64,000 nt of DNA, taken from the NCBI GenBank assembly GCA_028281765.1, contig JANQJF010000113.1, positions 124,001 to 188,000 of the forward strand. Reading direction: 5' to 3'. Positions within the stretch are counted from its first letter, which is position 1; the number at the start of each line of letters is the position of its first letter. This document shows positions 33,666-43,900 of the stretch, in pieces. The translations under genes and the position numbers were made by a program. The stretch comes from Planctomycetota bacterium (lineage in GTDB: Bacteria; Planctomycetota; UBA1135; UBA2386). The notes under the pieces are model-generated. The model searched no databases, was not told the DNA's origin, and saw nothing but the letters and a program-made list of their open reading frames with translations.

Positions 33666-34663
33666 TCGCGTTCTCGATCTCCGTCGTGGTCTGGATCGCG
33701 TTGGCGTCGGTCGTGCGGCTCAGCCGTAGGTCTGCCCTGGCGATCTTGATGACACTCTCGACCGCCTCGGCCCAGGAGGCCAAGGATCGGACCCAAGCGA
33801 TCACCGACGTGATCACGATCATCGAGGAGAACCGCAACGAGCTGGACAAGCTGCGCGGTTTCATGATGCCCGAGTCCGAGGCATTGGACTCGGCGCTCGA
33901 GCGCGTCGATGCCGCCCTGCTCGAGTCCGGCATCACGGATGCGGAGCGCCTGGACAACGCCGCGGTCGCCATGGACGACGTCCTCGTCGCGATCGACGAT
34001 CTCACGAAGCGTGAAGCCGAGTTCAAGCGCTTGTTCAAGGTGCAGATCCGTGCGATCGCTCAGGCGTGGCGTTTCGCGGGCGAACCTGCGGGTGGCAGAG
34101 ACGCGGCGAAGAAGGAACGGCAGCAGAACGTGCTCATGCACGGCGGCCTGGCCGCGACGTTGGCACTCGATGAAGAAACACCCGAGGAGTGGCGCCATCT
34201 GTTCCAGATGGCCCATGAACTCGCGGCCGCGACTGCTGACGTCGAGTCGTCGACCGACGAACAGAGCGCCAAGATCTGGAAGGAGACGACGAACTTGCTG
34301 CAAGAGCTTCGTGACGAGGTCTACAAGCGCTATGGCGAAGACGTGCGCAGCTTCCAGCAGCTTCGGGGTCTCCGGCGCTCGAAAGCCTTGCAACAGGTCA
34401 TGTACAAGTCGTCGGGAGACCTCGAGCGCCTCCGCGAGGCCGGCAAGGGGCTACGACAGGCCAGCAAGGTTCTGGTCCAGTCCGGTCAGTCGAACTCGTC
34501 GGCGACGGACGTGATTCGGCGCGTGCTCGAGAACTCGCGTTCGGACAAGGCCGGCAAGCCGACGAAGCGTCGAGCGTCGCCCGCCGATCAACGGCGTCGG
34601 CTGCGAGAGTCCGCCAAGCGCTACCGTAAGGCGGTGGCCGACGCGCGTGGCGGGGGGGCGTGA
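33662..34663 (+). CDS. Exported alpha-helical protein of the motor-like operon
   Basis: The 333-residue protein starts with a signal or anchor (MIAFSISVVVWIALASVVRLS ... LMTLSTASAQ). It is then almost wholly helical and charged, with coiled-coil-like segments (DVITIIEENRNELDKL; SALERVDAALLESG; KIWKETTNLLQELRDEVYKR). It ends in a very basic tail (KPTKRRASPADQRRRLRESAKRYRK) that could bind nucleic acid, peptidoglycan or acidic polymers. It precedes the ExbB-like gene by three bases. Function unknown. Confidence 0.75.
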   Translation: MIAFSISVVVWIALASVVRLSRRSALAILMTLSTASAQEAKDRTQAITDVITIIEENRNELDKLRGFMMPESEALDSALERVDAALLESGITDAERLDNAAVAMDDVLVAIDDLTKREAEFKRLFKVQIRAIAQAWRFAGEPAGGRDAAKKERQQNVLMHGGLAATLALDEETPEEWRHLFQMAHELAAATADVESSTDEQSAKIWKETTNLLQELRDEVYKRYGEDVRSFQQLRGLRRSKALQQVMYKSSGDLERLREAGKGLRQASKVLVQSGQSNSSATDVIRRVLENSRSDKAGKPTKRRASPADQRRRLRESAKRYRKAVADARGGGA

Positions 34664-34666
34664 GTC

Positions 34667-35095
34667 GTGGGCTGGATCCAGGAAACCGGGTGGTACGAGT
34701 TCGTCATCACCTGGATCGTGGACTCGCGCGGTGACTTTCGGTTCCTGATCGAGACATCTTCGCCAGCACTGATGAAGGTGCTGGCGGGGATGTCCGCTTT
34801 CGTCTTCGCCGCGGCCACGTACGTCGCCGTGATGCGATGGCTGTGGTCCGTAGCTCCGCTCGTGCCTTCTCTGAGTGAGGGGCTGGAGTTCTGCGTCAAG
34901 GCCGGTCCGCTCGTGGGCATCCTCGGGACCGTGCAGGGGATGTCGGCGAGCTTTCGCTATTTCCGTGACGTCGACCAGATCGACCGAGTCTTGTCGGGCC
35001 TTCACACTGCGTTCTACAGCACCGGCTACGGCATCGTGGTCGCGCTGAGCGGCATGGTCGGCCTCCTGCTCGCCGGTCGCTCGGAGGAGTCATGA
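34667..35095 (+). CDS. ExbB/TolQ/MotA-like proton channel subunit
   Basis: The 142-residue protein, GTG-started, has about three transmembrane helices and the family signature AGPLVGILGTVQGMSASF (residues 79-96). A second membrane segment follows, FYSTGYGIVVALSGMVGLLL, matching the ExbB/TolQ pattern of LGLLGTVxGM and ALxTTxxGL. It is shorter than E. coli ExbB or TolQ (about 230-245). The stop overlaps the start of the ExbD-like gene. Together they should form a proton-driven motor in the inner membrane. Confidence 0.85.
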   Translation: MGWIQETGWYEFVITWIVDSRGDFRFLIETSSPALMKVLAGMSAFVFAAATYVAVMRWLWSVAPLVPSLSEGLEFCVKAGPLVGILGTVQGMSASFRYFRDVDQIDRVLSGLHTAFYSTGYGIVVALSGMVGLLLAGRSEES

Positions 35096-35490
35096 GATGT
35101 CGTAGTCGAGGCGCGATGGACGGGGTCCTTGCCGACCCCGTGATGCTCGCGTTCTGCGTGTTCATCGTCGCGGCGATGGGACTCGAACGCGGTGTTCGAC
35201 ACAGCCGCATGGAACTCTCCGATGGGGTCGGCCCGGACGGCCGCATCCATCGACGATCGGAGTTCCTCGACGTGAGGGTGCGGACCTCCGGCTTGCATAT
35301 CGGTGAAGAGCTACTCCGAGTCGAGGAGTTCGCGCGTCGTGCCGATCTGGCCCGTGAAGCCGGCGCGGACGTGGCCGCAATTTTGATCGAGAGAGGATCC
35401 GATGGCGGGGACGTAGCACTCGCGATCGATGCGCTGAGAGTCGCCGGATTCGGATATCTGCTAACCGGGGTCTACCCCGCGGAGAAGTGA
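35092..35490 (+). CDS. ExbD/TolR-like motor subunit
   Basis: The 132-residue protein has one N-terminal transmembrane helix, ADPVMLAFCVFIVAAM. Its Asp15 lines up with the essential proton-carrying Asp of ExbD/TolR. The periplasmic domain FLDVRVRTSGLHIGEELLRV ... ADVAAILIERGSDGGDVALAIDALRVAGFGYLLTG shows the ExbD beta-alpha pattern. It overlaps both neighbours (ATGA before; about four bases after). Confidence 0.82.
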   Translation: MRCRSRGAMDGVLADPVMLAFCVFIVAAMGLERGVRHSRMELSDGVGPDGRIHRRSEFLDVRVRTSGLHIGEELLRVEEFARRADLAREAGADVAAILIERGSDGGDVALAIDALRVAGFGYLLTGVYPAEK

Positions 35491-36230
35491 TGATTCGATG
35501 CATGAAGAGGTCGTTCGCCGTGCTGTTTGCGGCGACCGTGTTCGCGTTGAGCTTGCTCGCGCACGACTGGTTGTTCGACTTCGGCGCCGTGCGCGCACTC
35601 ACGGAACTTTCGCCGCTCGACGAGCGTGAAGAGGAAGAGGATGAAGTCGGGGAGGAGCTCGAAGCCGCTCCGGTGGACGTCGAGGGCGAAGCGCCGAGCG
35701 AGCCCATGAGGATGCCGGGCCGTCTCCGTCCACCCGAGTTCATGACCCCGAACGGGGATCTCGCACCTGGCGAAGTTCGCGAAGATCTCGCCACCATGTT
35801 CGACGTCCATGATGTCGAGGCCACGTTGGGGTTCGCGAAGAGCAACGGACTCTCGTTGGTCCTCCTGGATACAGCGACAGGCCGCCGCTGGCCGATCGAG
35901 ATTCGCCGGAGCGGTCTGCCGGCACTGGGCGGTCCCGCTTGCGATGACGCGGAGCGGTTCCTCATCCTCCGTGCCCGAGACGAGTCCGGCACGAAGCTTC
36001 GATACGCGGATTGGGTGGACCACTTGAGAAGCACGGTGCCCGAGTTGACCGAGGGTGATGCCGTCAAGGTCGCAATTGCCATCATCGGGCGGCGCATCGA
36101 CGAGCTGGTATCGGCGGCGCTGCGCGCCCATTGCAACGAGGCGATGGTGCATGTGGCTGCCGTCCGTCGCGTCGTCGTTCGTCCCCGCCGCGATGGGCAG
36201 CTCGCTATCGTGTCGGTTGCGGTGAACTGA
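35487..36230 (+). CDS. Anchored acidic-linker protein, last gene of the motor-like operon
   Basis: The 247-residue product has an N-terminal anchor (FAVLFAATVFALSLLAHDWLF), a strongly acidic/Pro linker (EREEEEDEVGEELEAAPVDVEGEAP) and a globular domain with no recognised family. Anchor plus extended charged linker plus periplasmic domain is the layout of TonB or TolA. The position after ExbB- and ExbD-like genes supports an energy-transducing arm (inference). No TonB C-terminal motif is visible. Confidence 0.7.
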   Translation: MMIRCMKRSFAVLFAATVFALSLLAHDWLFDFGAVRALTELSPLDEREEEEDEVGEELEAAPVDVEGEAPSEPMRMPGRLRPPEFMTPNGDLAPGEVREDLATMFDVHDVEATLGFAKSNGLSLVLLDTATGRRWPIEIRRSGLPALGGPACDDAERFLILRARDESGTKLRYADWVDHLRSTVPELTEGDAVKVAIAIIGRRIDELVSAALRAHCNEAMVHVAAVRRVVVRPRRDGQLAIVSVAVN

Positions 36231-36349
36231 TCGAGGTCGGGGTGCGGCGCGGACCGAATCCCGCATCCCTCGCGCACTTGGCGGCGAAGTCCATACACTC
36301 CGGGCGTCACGCATCTTCCCCAGTCGCCGACTTCGCTCCGATTCCCACA

Positions 36350-37291
36350 GTGTCCATCCCCCGCGCCGCTCAGAACCCCTGGATCGTGACCGCCCTCATC
36401 GGCGTCCTCTGCCTCGTCTGGGGCAGCACCTGGCTCGCGATCAAGTTCGGGCTCGAGGACCTGCCGCCGTTCACGTCGGCGAGCGCACGATTTGGCCTCG
36501 CGTGGTTCGTGATGTTCCTTATCGCGCCTCGGATCGCGCGGATCGAGGGCGGCGAACGTCCGGACTGGGGGATGCGGCTCGCGACGGGCATCGGTCAGTT
36601 CGTGCTGTCGTACGGCATCGTCTACTGGAGCGAGCAGGTCCTGCCGTCCGCGCTCGTCAGCGTGCTGTGGTCGGTGTTCCCGCTGATGGTGGCCGGGCTC
36701 GGGGCGTGGTACCTGCCCGGCGAGCGGCTCGGACTGCGTCAGTGGGCGGGATTCGTGATCGCGTTCTTGGGCATCGTGATGTTGTTCTTCACGGACGTGC
36801 GGAACGTCGGGGCGAGCGCGGTGCCGGCCGGGCTGGTGCTGATGCTGTCGCCGGCGGTTACCGCGTTGTCGACCGTCTACATCAAGAAGCGCGCTGCCGG
36901 CGTGAGCTCGATCCTCCTCAACCGCGACGCGATGGGCATCGGCGCGGTCGGTCTGCTGATCGGCGCGGTGGCGTTCGAGTGGAACGCCGAGAAGGCGTGG
37001 ACGTCCGCGGCGCTCGCGAGCATCGGCTACCTGGCGCTGATCGGCACGTGCCTGACGTTCGGGATCTACCTGTGGCTGATGCGCTACGTGTCGGCGAACA
37101 AGCTGAGCCTGATCGCCTACGTCGCCCCGATGGTCGCGCTTTGGCTCGGTGCGGCATTCGGGAACGAGGTCGTGCGGCTCGAGACCGTGCTCGGGGCCGG
37201 CGTGATCGTGCTCGGCGTCGCGTGCGCGGCGACGAAGTCGCGGGTCGAGCGGGCGGAGGTTCCGGAATCAGGAACCGAGCAGCTTTCGTAG
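36350..37291 (+). CDS. EamA-family drug/metabolite transporter
   Basis: The GTG at 36350 gives 313 residues with ten hydrophobic helices and two EamA repeats. The signature is VWGSTWLAIKFGLEDLPPFTSASARF in the first and TFGIYLWLMRYVSANKLSLIAYVAPMVALWLGA in the second. DMT transporters export metabolites or amino acids. The substrate is unknown. The last 24 bases overlap the convergent small gene ending at 37268. Confidence 0.88.
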   Translation: MSIPRAAQNPWIVTALIGVLCLVWGSTWLAIKFGLEDLPPFTSASARFGLAWFVMFLIAPRIARIEGGERPDWGMRLATGIGQFVLSYGIVYWSEQVLPSALVSVLWSVFPLMVAGLGAWYLPGERLGLRQWAGFVIAFLGIVMLFFTDVRNVGASAVPAGLVLMLSPAVTALSTVYIKKRAAGVSSILLNRDAMGIGAVGLLIGAVAFEWNAEKAWTSAALASIGYLALIGTCLTFGIYLWLMRYVSANKLSLIAYVAPMVALWLGAAFGNEVVRLETVLGAGVIVLGVACAATKSRVERAEVPESGTEQLS

Positions 37292-37591
37292 CCGGTCGAG
37301 TCCGCGTCGTTCGGACGTCACGGGAATCGGTGCTTGCTCCTTCGAGGGAGCCTCGTCCACCACGACCCGGGGGGCGACCCGTTCCCGAGGCTCCCGTTCT
37401 GCAGGCGACATCTCGACAGATCGATGCGCGATGTGGCGACGTGCCTTCGTCCGGCGTGTCTCGCCCTGATGGGTCTCGATGTCGCGGATGCGTTGGCCGA
37501 ACCAGCCGAGGTCGGAGTGCACGCCGTGCTTCGCGTTGCTCCGAAGCGAGTCGTTCGTCGAGAAGGCGATCGTGTCGGTGTCGAAGTCCAT
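37268..37591 (-). CDS. Small hypothetical protein
   Basis: The 107-residue frame MDFDTDTIAFSTNDSLRSNAKHG... has AGGAAG upstream of the ATG and a non-random composition at its start. The C-terminal half is Arg/Glu-rich. No domain is recognised. It is supported only by frame length, start context and lack of another gene in 37292-37838. The rest of that gap (37592-37838) holds nothing I can assign except a small GACTCC/GGAGTC hairpin near 37797-37815. Confidence 0.45.
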   Translation of the reverse strand: MDFDTDTIAFSTNDSLRSNAKHGVHSDLGWFGQRIRDIETHQGETRRTKARRHIAHRSVEMSPAEREPRERVAPRVVVDEAPSKEQAPIPVTSERRGLDRLRKLLGS

Positions 37592-37838
37592 CGGTCTTGC
37601 TTCCTGGTTCGTGCGCTTGGGCCTCGGTCGCGAGCCTCTTCACGGCGGCGCCAGGAGTATCGGCACGGAGGCACCGTCAGTAGAGCGGCATAATGACGAC
37701 GGTCACCGTCGACCAGGTTGACGCTCGTGTTCCCGGCCGGCTCGTCGTGCTCCCCGGCATGTCCGTTGCATGGCACTCGCGCGCCCGGCACTCTGAGACT
37801 CCGCTCTCGGAGTCGCGTCCCTAATCGAAAGCCGTCCC

Positions 37839-39515
37839 TTGTCGAAACGATCCCTCCAGCTGTCGCGGCGGCTCGCCGAACTCAAGCACTCGTATGGCGG
37901 TGACGCAGCGGCGGCGAAGCTCGCGGCGCTGCGGGAAGCGGACCGAGTCACCTTGGCGGATTCCGACCAGGTCCTCGAGCTGCACGAGACGCTCTGCTAT
38001 TGGCGTGCGTATCCGGACGACGCCGAAGTCCTCGCCGAGACCGAGCGTCAGCTCGCGGCCTTCGAGAGCCGCAAGGATCTACGTCGGTTTCGCGCGGAGC
38101 TCGCCGACTCAGGAGTCGCAGGCACCGACCTGTGGTTCTGCTTCTACTGGCTGATGGCGATTCGCCTGCTCGAGCGGTGGCCGGAGCACGTGCAGATCGA
38201 GTGGGGCGACTTCGAAAACGTGAAGATGCTGACGGAGATCCTGCATCTCCTGATGCCCTACTCGGAGACGCCGGCGCTCGACTCGTGCGATTGGTCGCCG
38301 CGCGAATGGGTCGAGCGCCTCAAGAGCCCTGGCGAGACCGATGCCGCGTTCTTGATGCGACGCTTCGAAGCTCTGCAGGTGCCGCGCCAGGTGCGCGAGT
38401 ACCTCTACGAGAAGCTCGATGTGCCCGTGAAGATCGCGCTCGGCGAGGCGACCGTCGCACGGGGTTGCGAGAAGTGGGGCCGCGCGCCGGTCGTCTGGCA
38501 GACGCGTCCTCCCGAGCGTCGCCGGCCGGTGTTTCGCACCGCGCTGAAGAACGCGAAGTTCGAGGTCCACGACTTGCCGAAGCGCCAGGCGCGCGAGCTG
38601 ATCGACCTCGCGAACGCGGCTATGATCCCGCGGCATCGTGACCTGCTCGTGTTCTTGCACGCTGACGTGAACGATGTGCGGGTCATCGACTTCGGCGACG
38701 GGCTGCAGTTCGCGTGCATCGGCACGATGCCGGACCGCCGTTTGATGCTCGAGTCGGCGTACGGATTCTTGACCCTGCGCAACGGCGTGCCGATCGGCTA
38801 CGTCCTCGCGAGCGCGCTCTTCAATTCCTGCGAGCTCGCGTACAACGTCTTCGAGACGTTCCGCGGCGCGGAGGCGGCGGTCAACTACTGCCGCTTCGTC
38901 GCCGCCGTGTCGACGATGTTCGGCGCGGACTCGTTCTTCATCGACCCGTATCAGCTCGGCCACGACAACCGCGAAGGTCAGCTGTCGGGCGCGTTCTGGT
39001 TCTACTACAAGCTCGGGTTCCGTCCTCGCTCGGCGCGGATCGAGAAACTCGTGCGTCAAGAGCTCGCGCGTATGAAGAAGGACTCGAAGTACCGCAGCAG
39101 TCCGGAGCGCGTTCACGAGCTCGCGGCGGACGGGATGTACCTGACCCTCGGTGCCAAGCGCCCGGACGTGCTCGGGCGGATCGCGCTCGGGGAGATCGGG
39201 ATGCGGATCAGCGAGTACCTCGCGGAGCGCTTCGGCGGCGACCGGGAGCTTGGGATCCGCACCTGCTCCGAGGAGGCCGGACGCCTGCTCGGCGTGAAGC
39301 CCGGCAAGCTGCCGCGTGGGGAGCGGCTCGCTTGGGATCGCTGGGGGCCGCTCGTGATGTGCCTGCCCGGCGTCTCGCGTTGGAGCGCGAAGGACAAGCG
39401 TGCGCTGGCAGAGGTCGTTCGCGCGAAGGGAGGGCAGCGCGAGTCCGACTTCGTGCTCGCTTGCGACGAGCACACGAAGCTGCGTCGTGCGCTCGTCGAG
39501 CTGACAGGCGAATAG
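37839..39515 (+). CDS. Conserved-looking protein with a GNAT-like central domain
   Basis: The 558-residue product, probably TTG-started, is not recognised as a named family. Residues ~290-395 contain GVPIGYVLASALFNSCELAYNVFETFRGAEAAVNYCRFVAAVSTMFGADSF and FWFYYKLGFRP. This pattern (short beta strand, G-x-G-x-A-like loop, final helix ending in KLGFRP) recalls the C-terminal half of acyl-CoA N-acyltransferases. The N-terminal 280 residues are mostly helical; the C-terminal part is basic. It is probably cytoplasmic. Confidence 0.7.
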   Translation: MSKRSLQLSRRLAELKHSYGGDAAAAKLAALREADRVTLADSDQVLELHETLCYWRAYPDDAEVLAETERQLAAFESRKDLRRFRAELADSGVAGTDLWFCFYWLMAIRLLERWPEHVQIEWGDFENVKMLTEILHLLMPYSETPALDSCDWSPREWVERLKSPGETDAAFLMRRFEALQVPRQVREYLYEKLDVPVKIALGEATVARGCEKWGRAPVVWQTRPPERRRPVFRTALKNAKFEVHDLPKRQARELIDLANAAMIPRHRDLLVFLHADVNDVRVIDFGDGLQFACIGTMPDRRLMLESAYGFLTLRNGVPIGYVLASALFNSCELAYNVFETFRGAEAAVNYCRFVAAVSTMFGADSFFIDPYQLGHDNREGQLSGAFWFYYKLGFRPRSARIEKLVRQELARMKKDSKYRSSPERVHELAADGMYLTLGAKRPDVLGRIALGEIGMRISEYLAERFGGDRELGIRTCSEEAGRLLGVKPGKLPRGERLAWDRWGPLVMCLPGVSRWSAKDKRALAEVVRAKGGQRESDFVLACDEHTKLRRALVELTGE

Positions 39516-39542
39516 TGCGCGGCCGAGTGACCGCGCACGGCC

Positions 39543-39980
39543 TTACTTGGTCTTGACCTCGATGCGCGCCGAGGAGACCTCCGGCGCCTTGCGCACCGTC
39601 ACCGTGAGCACGCCGTCCTTCATCTCGGCGTCGACGCCGCTCGCGTCGATCGCGGTCGGCATCTTGAACGTGCGCACGAAGGATCCGCTGACGCGTTCGA
39701 CGACGTGCCAGTGGTCTTCGTCCTTCTGTGTCTCGCTGTTGCGCTCGCCCTTGAGTGTCAACGTGTCGCCCGTCAGGGTGACGTTCACGTCTTCGGACTT
39801 CATGCCGGGCATCTCGACCTTGACGACGTAGGCCTCGGGGGTCTCGACCACGTCGGCCCGCGGCTTCCAGACGCCTTCGCCGTTGCGCTCGAGTTCACGG
39901 CGCCAGAGGTCGGGCAGCGAATCGTCCATGCCGCCACGCAACCAGTTGCGGAATGGATCCCAATGAATCAGATGGCTCAT
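39543..39980 (-). CDS. Small heat-shock protein, Hsp20/alpha-crystallin family
   Basis: I start at the ATG at 39980 (GGAG six bases upstream). The 145-residue chaperone has the alpha-crystallin domain: WKPRADVVETPEAYVVKVEMPGMKSEDVNVTLTGDTLTLKGER, SGSFVRTFKMPTAIDASGVDAEMKDGVLTVTVRK. The terminal A-x-x-x-G-V-L motif is intact. It holds unfolded proteins in the cytoplasm. It is a single gene. Confidence 0.95.
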   Translation of the reverse strand: MSHLIHWDPFRNWLRGGMDDSLPDLWRRELERNGEGVWKPRADVVETPEAYVVKVEMPGMKSEDVNVTLTGDTLTLKGERNSETQKDEDHWHVVERVSGSFVRTFKMPTAIDASGVDAEMKDGVLTVTVRKAPEVSSARIEVKTK

Positions 39981-40112
39981 GTGCAACTCCGTTTGGATCG
40001 GTTCATCCGTAGGAAGGCCAGGAGAGCGTCGGACGGGACAGGGGATTCCCGATTTCGTTCGGGCGGACGTATCCGCGGGCCCGCGGGCGCACGCCAGCTA
40101 TGATCCCGGCCC

Positions 40113-40967
40113 GTGAACATCACCCGTGCCGTCATCACCGCCGCCGGTCCCGCGCAGCGCTCCCTGCCGCTGCAGCAGCTCGTCGATTTCGACGGTCGGG
40201 AGAAGGCCGCTCTCGAGATCCTCTGCGCCGAGGCGACCGGGGCGGGGATTCGCTCGATCTGCATCGTCGTGCACCCAGGCGACACGGAGCGATACCGCGA
40301 CGCGACCGAAGGGGTTGCGGCCGACGTCGAATTCGTCGAGCAGGAGAAGCCCACGGGCTACGCCGACGCGCTGCTTGCGGCACGGGACTTCGTGGGTGGC
40401 GACTCGTTCTTGCACCTCGTCGGCGACCACGTCTGGGTCGCGACACGGGGCGAGAGCTGCGCGAAGGTGCTCGTCGAACGCGCGATCGCCGAGAACGCCC
40501 TCGTCAGCGCGGTCCAGCCGACGCGCGAAACGAAGCTGCCGTTCTTCGGAACCGTCGGCGCGCGGCGCGTCGAGGGCAGCGCGGATCTGTGGGAGGTGCA
40601 GAAAGTCGTCGAGAAGCCGACGCCGACGCTGGCCGAGCAAGAGCTGGTCGTCCCCGGATTGCGCGCAGGGCACTACCTGTGCTTCTTCGGGATGCACGTG
40701 CTGACGCCGGGCTTCGTCGCGATGCTCGAGCAGGAAGTCGCGCGGGACGACCGGGACCGTGGCGCGGAGTTCGCGCATGCGCTCTCACGCCTCGCCGGAC
40801 AAGAGCGCGTGCTCGCGCTCGAGCTGCCGGGCCAGCGGTACAACCTCGGAGAGAAGTACGGCATCCTGACCGCCCAGCTCGCGATGGCGCTGGGGGGCGA
40901 CGAGCGTGACGAAGTGATGGCGCGCCTGATCGAAGTGCTGGGCGAGCTGCGGGTGGCGAGCTCGTGA
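40113..40967 (+). CDS. GalU-like nucleotidyltransferase
   Basis: The 284-residue GTG-started protein shows the sugar-nucleotidyltransferase pattern: ITAAGPAQRSLPLQ (N-terminal loop), VEFVEQEKPTGYADALLAARDFV, FLHLVGDHVW (metal Asp), and VQKVVEKPTP. It also has a C-terminal NLGEKYGILTAQLAMAL as in UTP-glucose-1-phosphate uridylyltransferases. The canonical GxGTRxLPxTK is degenerate (GPAQRSLP), so sugar and nucleotide specificity are open. Its stop overlaps the start of the kinase/pyrophosphorylase fusion (GTGA). Confidence 0.82.
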   Translation: MNITRAVITAAGPAQRSLPLQQLVDFDGREKAALEILCAEATGAGIRSICIVVHPGDTERYRDATEGVAADVEFVEQEKPTGYADALLAARDFVGGDSFLHLVGDHVWVATRGESCAKVLVERAIAENALVSAVQPTRETKLPFFGTVGARRVEGSADLWEVQKVVEKPTPTLAEQELVVPGLRAGHYLCFFGMHVLTPGFVAMLEQEVARDDRDRGAEFAHALSRLAGQERVLALELPGQRYNLGEKYGILTAQLAMALGGDERDEVMARLIEVLGELRVASS

Positions 40968-43900
40968 GCGATCGGTTCGTCGAGATCATCGAGGCGACCG
41001 ATCCCGCGCTGCGCGATCGGTCGCTGGAGTCACTGTGCGAAGGACTGTCCGCGGACGAGCTGCTCGCCGGCTGCGCGGCGCTCGACGCGTATCGGCGTCG
41101 CTGCGACAACCTGTATCAGCGCGTGCGTGCGTTGTTCTTCCTCTATGCGATCCATCGCTTCCACTTGCCCGCGCTGGGGGCGTTGCGCGAGCGCGGCGAG
41201 ATCCCGTACGAAGGGCACGAACGGCTGCTCGGCCGCCGCTTCGGTGAGGCGATCGAGACGTTCTTGTCCGTGCAAGAACGGGATGGCGCGAGCGTCGCGG
41301 TGTCGAGTGCGCTTGCCGCCGCGTATCACCAGCTCGCGTTCCAGACGCTCGCCGATCAGGTGCGGCGCAGCGTGCGCTCGGTGCGCGGCAACCAGTGGAT
41401 GTTTCGCGTCGGCCACCCGGCGGACCACCCGCTTCGGATCCGACCCGAGCTCGTCGACGACACGCGGCCGACGCTACGCGAGCGCACGCCGGTGCGGATG
41501 GACCTGTCCCACAGCTGTTGGAGCGACATCTTCTTTCTCGGAATGGACCTGCCCGAGGCGGCTCGAGTCGTCAACGCGTCAGTCGATCTCGGCGTGCACG
41601 GTCGCGACGCGCAGCCAGAGCCGCCGATCGAGGCGCGCCTGCGCGTCATCGACGAGCCGGTCCTGCGTCTGCGCAGCATCGATCTCGAAGCCGAGGCCGA
41701 CCTCTGCGAGCTCGGCGAAGTGTTCGACTTTGCGAAGGACTACCTCGGTCTGCTCAAGGCTGCGGTCATCGCGGCCGGAGTCGTGCCGCCGGGCGTCGAA
41801 GGATCGGGGCAGAGCCTCGCGGAACTGCTCGAACGCTTGTGCGGCCCCGGACGCGGCCTCGAGATCGAGAGCCGCGTGCGCGACATCCCGAAGGGGTCAC
41901 GGCTCGCGGTGTCGACGAACCTGCTTGCGTCGCTGATCGCGGTCATGATGCGAGCGACCGGGCAGGCCGCGTCGTTGACCGGGCCGCTCCGCGAGTCCGA
42001 GCGACGGATCGTCGCCGCGCGCGCGATCCTCGGCGAGTGGATCGGCGGCTCCGGAGGTGGCTGGCAGGACTCCGGGGGCGTGTGGCCCGGCATCAAGCTG
42101 ATCCATGGCCGGATCGCAGGCGACGACGATCCGGAGTACGGAGTCAGCCGCGGGCGGCTGCTGCCGGATCACGAGATCCTCGACGTGCCGCCGACTCTGC
42201 GGACGTCGATCGAGCAGAGCCTGATTCTCGTGCACGGCGGCATGGCCCAGGACGTCGGTCCGATTCTCGAGATGGTCACCGAGCGCTACCTGCTGCGCTC
42301 CGAACGCGAGTGGGCCGCGCGGCAGCACGCCGTGTCCGAGCTCGATCGCTTGCTCGACGTGCTGCGTGGCGGCTCGCTGGGAGATCTCTCCGAGCTGACC
42401 GCGAACAACTTCGCGGGTCCGATCCAGGACGTGATCCCGTGGGCGTCGAACCTGTTCACGGAGCGAGTCATCGAGCGCGTGCGCGCGCGGTTCGGGGAGG
42501 ACTACCTCGGCTTTGCGATGCTCGGCGGCATGTCGGGAGGCGGGATGGGCTTCTTCTTCGAGCCGAACGTTCGGAGTGAGGCGCGGGTGGTGCTCCGCGA
42601 GATCATGCTCGAGACGAAGCGGGAGCTCGAACGCGGGCTGCCGTTCGCGATGGATCCGGTGGTCTACGACTTCGCCGTCAACGAGAACGGCACGACCTGC
42701 GAGTTCGTCGAGGGTCCGATCGCATCCGCGGTCTCGTCGCGCGACGCCAGCCCGGAGACGAACGGGCGCGGGAGCGAGGCCGAGCTGCACACGCGACTCG
42801 ACGAGTTGGGGTTCGATCGGGCCGAGCACGAGCGCATTCGAGAGGGTCTCGTATCGGGTCGTCTGGGGCTGGCGCAGAACCGCCTGCCCCAGGACTCGGA
42901 ACTCGCGGACGTCGAGGCGTCGGATTTCGTCGACGTGACGGCGGGGAGCGACGACGAAGCGACGCGCGCCGGCGAGCAGCTGTTGTCCGACGGAACGGTC
43001 GCGGTCGTCACGCTCGCCGCCGGGGCGGCGAGCCGGTGGACGCAGGGCGCCGGCGTCGTCAAGTCGTTGCATCCGTTTCATCGTTTCGCGGGCGCGCATC
43101 GCAACTTCCTCGAGCTGCACATCGCGAAGAGTCGTCGCCGCGCGCGGCTCAGCGGAGCGGTGATCCCGCACGTGTTCACGACGAGTCATCTGACACACGA
43201 ACCGATCGAACGGTTCGTCGGGGGGCTGCCGGCGGATCCCGCGGTTCCCGTGCACCTGTCGCTCGGTCGCTCGGTCGGACTGCGCACCGTGCCGACCGAG
43301 CGTGACCTGCGGTTCCTGTGGGAGGAGTCGGCCCAGCAGGTCCTGGACGAGAGGGCGCAGAAGGTCCGCGAGAGCCTGCAGGCCGCGTTGATCGGCTGGG
43401 CGCGCGAGGCGGGCGAGGCGAGTGACTACACCGACAACCTCCCGTCGCAGTGTTTGCACCCGGTCGGGCACTGGTACGAGGTGCCGAACCTGCTGCGCAA
43501 CGGCACGCTGCGTGCGCTGCTCGAGGAGCAGCCGTCGCTGCGATACCTGTTGCTGCACAACATCGACACGACCGGCGCCGACGTCGATCCTGGCCTGCTC
43601 GGATTGCACGCGCGTTCCGGTCGCTGTCTTTCGTTCGAAGTCGTCGCACGTCACGTCGAGGACGTCGGTGGCGGTCTCGCCCGTGTGAACGGCCGTCCGC
43701 GTCTCGTCGAAGGCCTTGCGATGCCGCGCGAGGAAGACGAGGCGAAGCTCTCGTTCTTCAGCTCGATGACGACGTGGATCGACATCGATCGGCTGCTCGG
43801 GGTGTTCGGTCTCGATCGCGCGGCGCTGGCTACGCCGGGTGCCGTCGATGCTGCTGTCGCGAAGTTTGCAGAACGGATGCCGACCTACGTGACGATTCGC

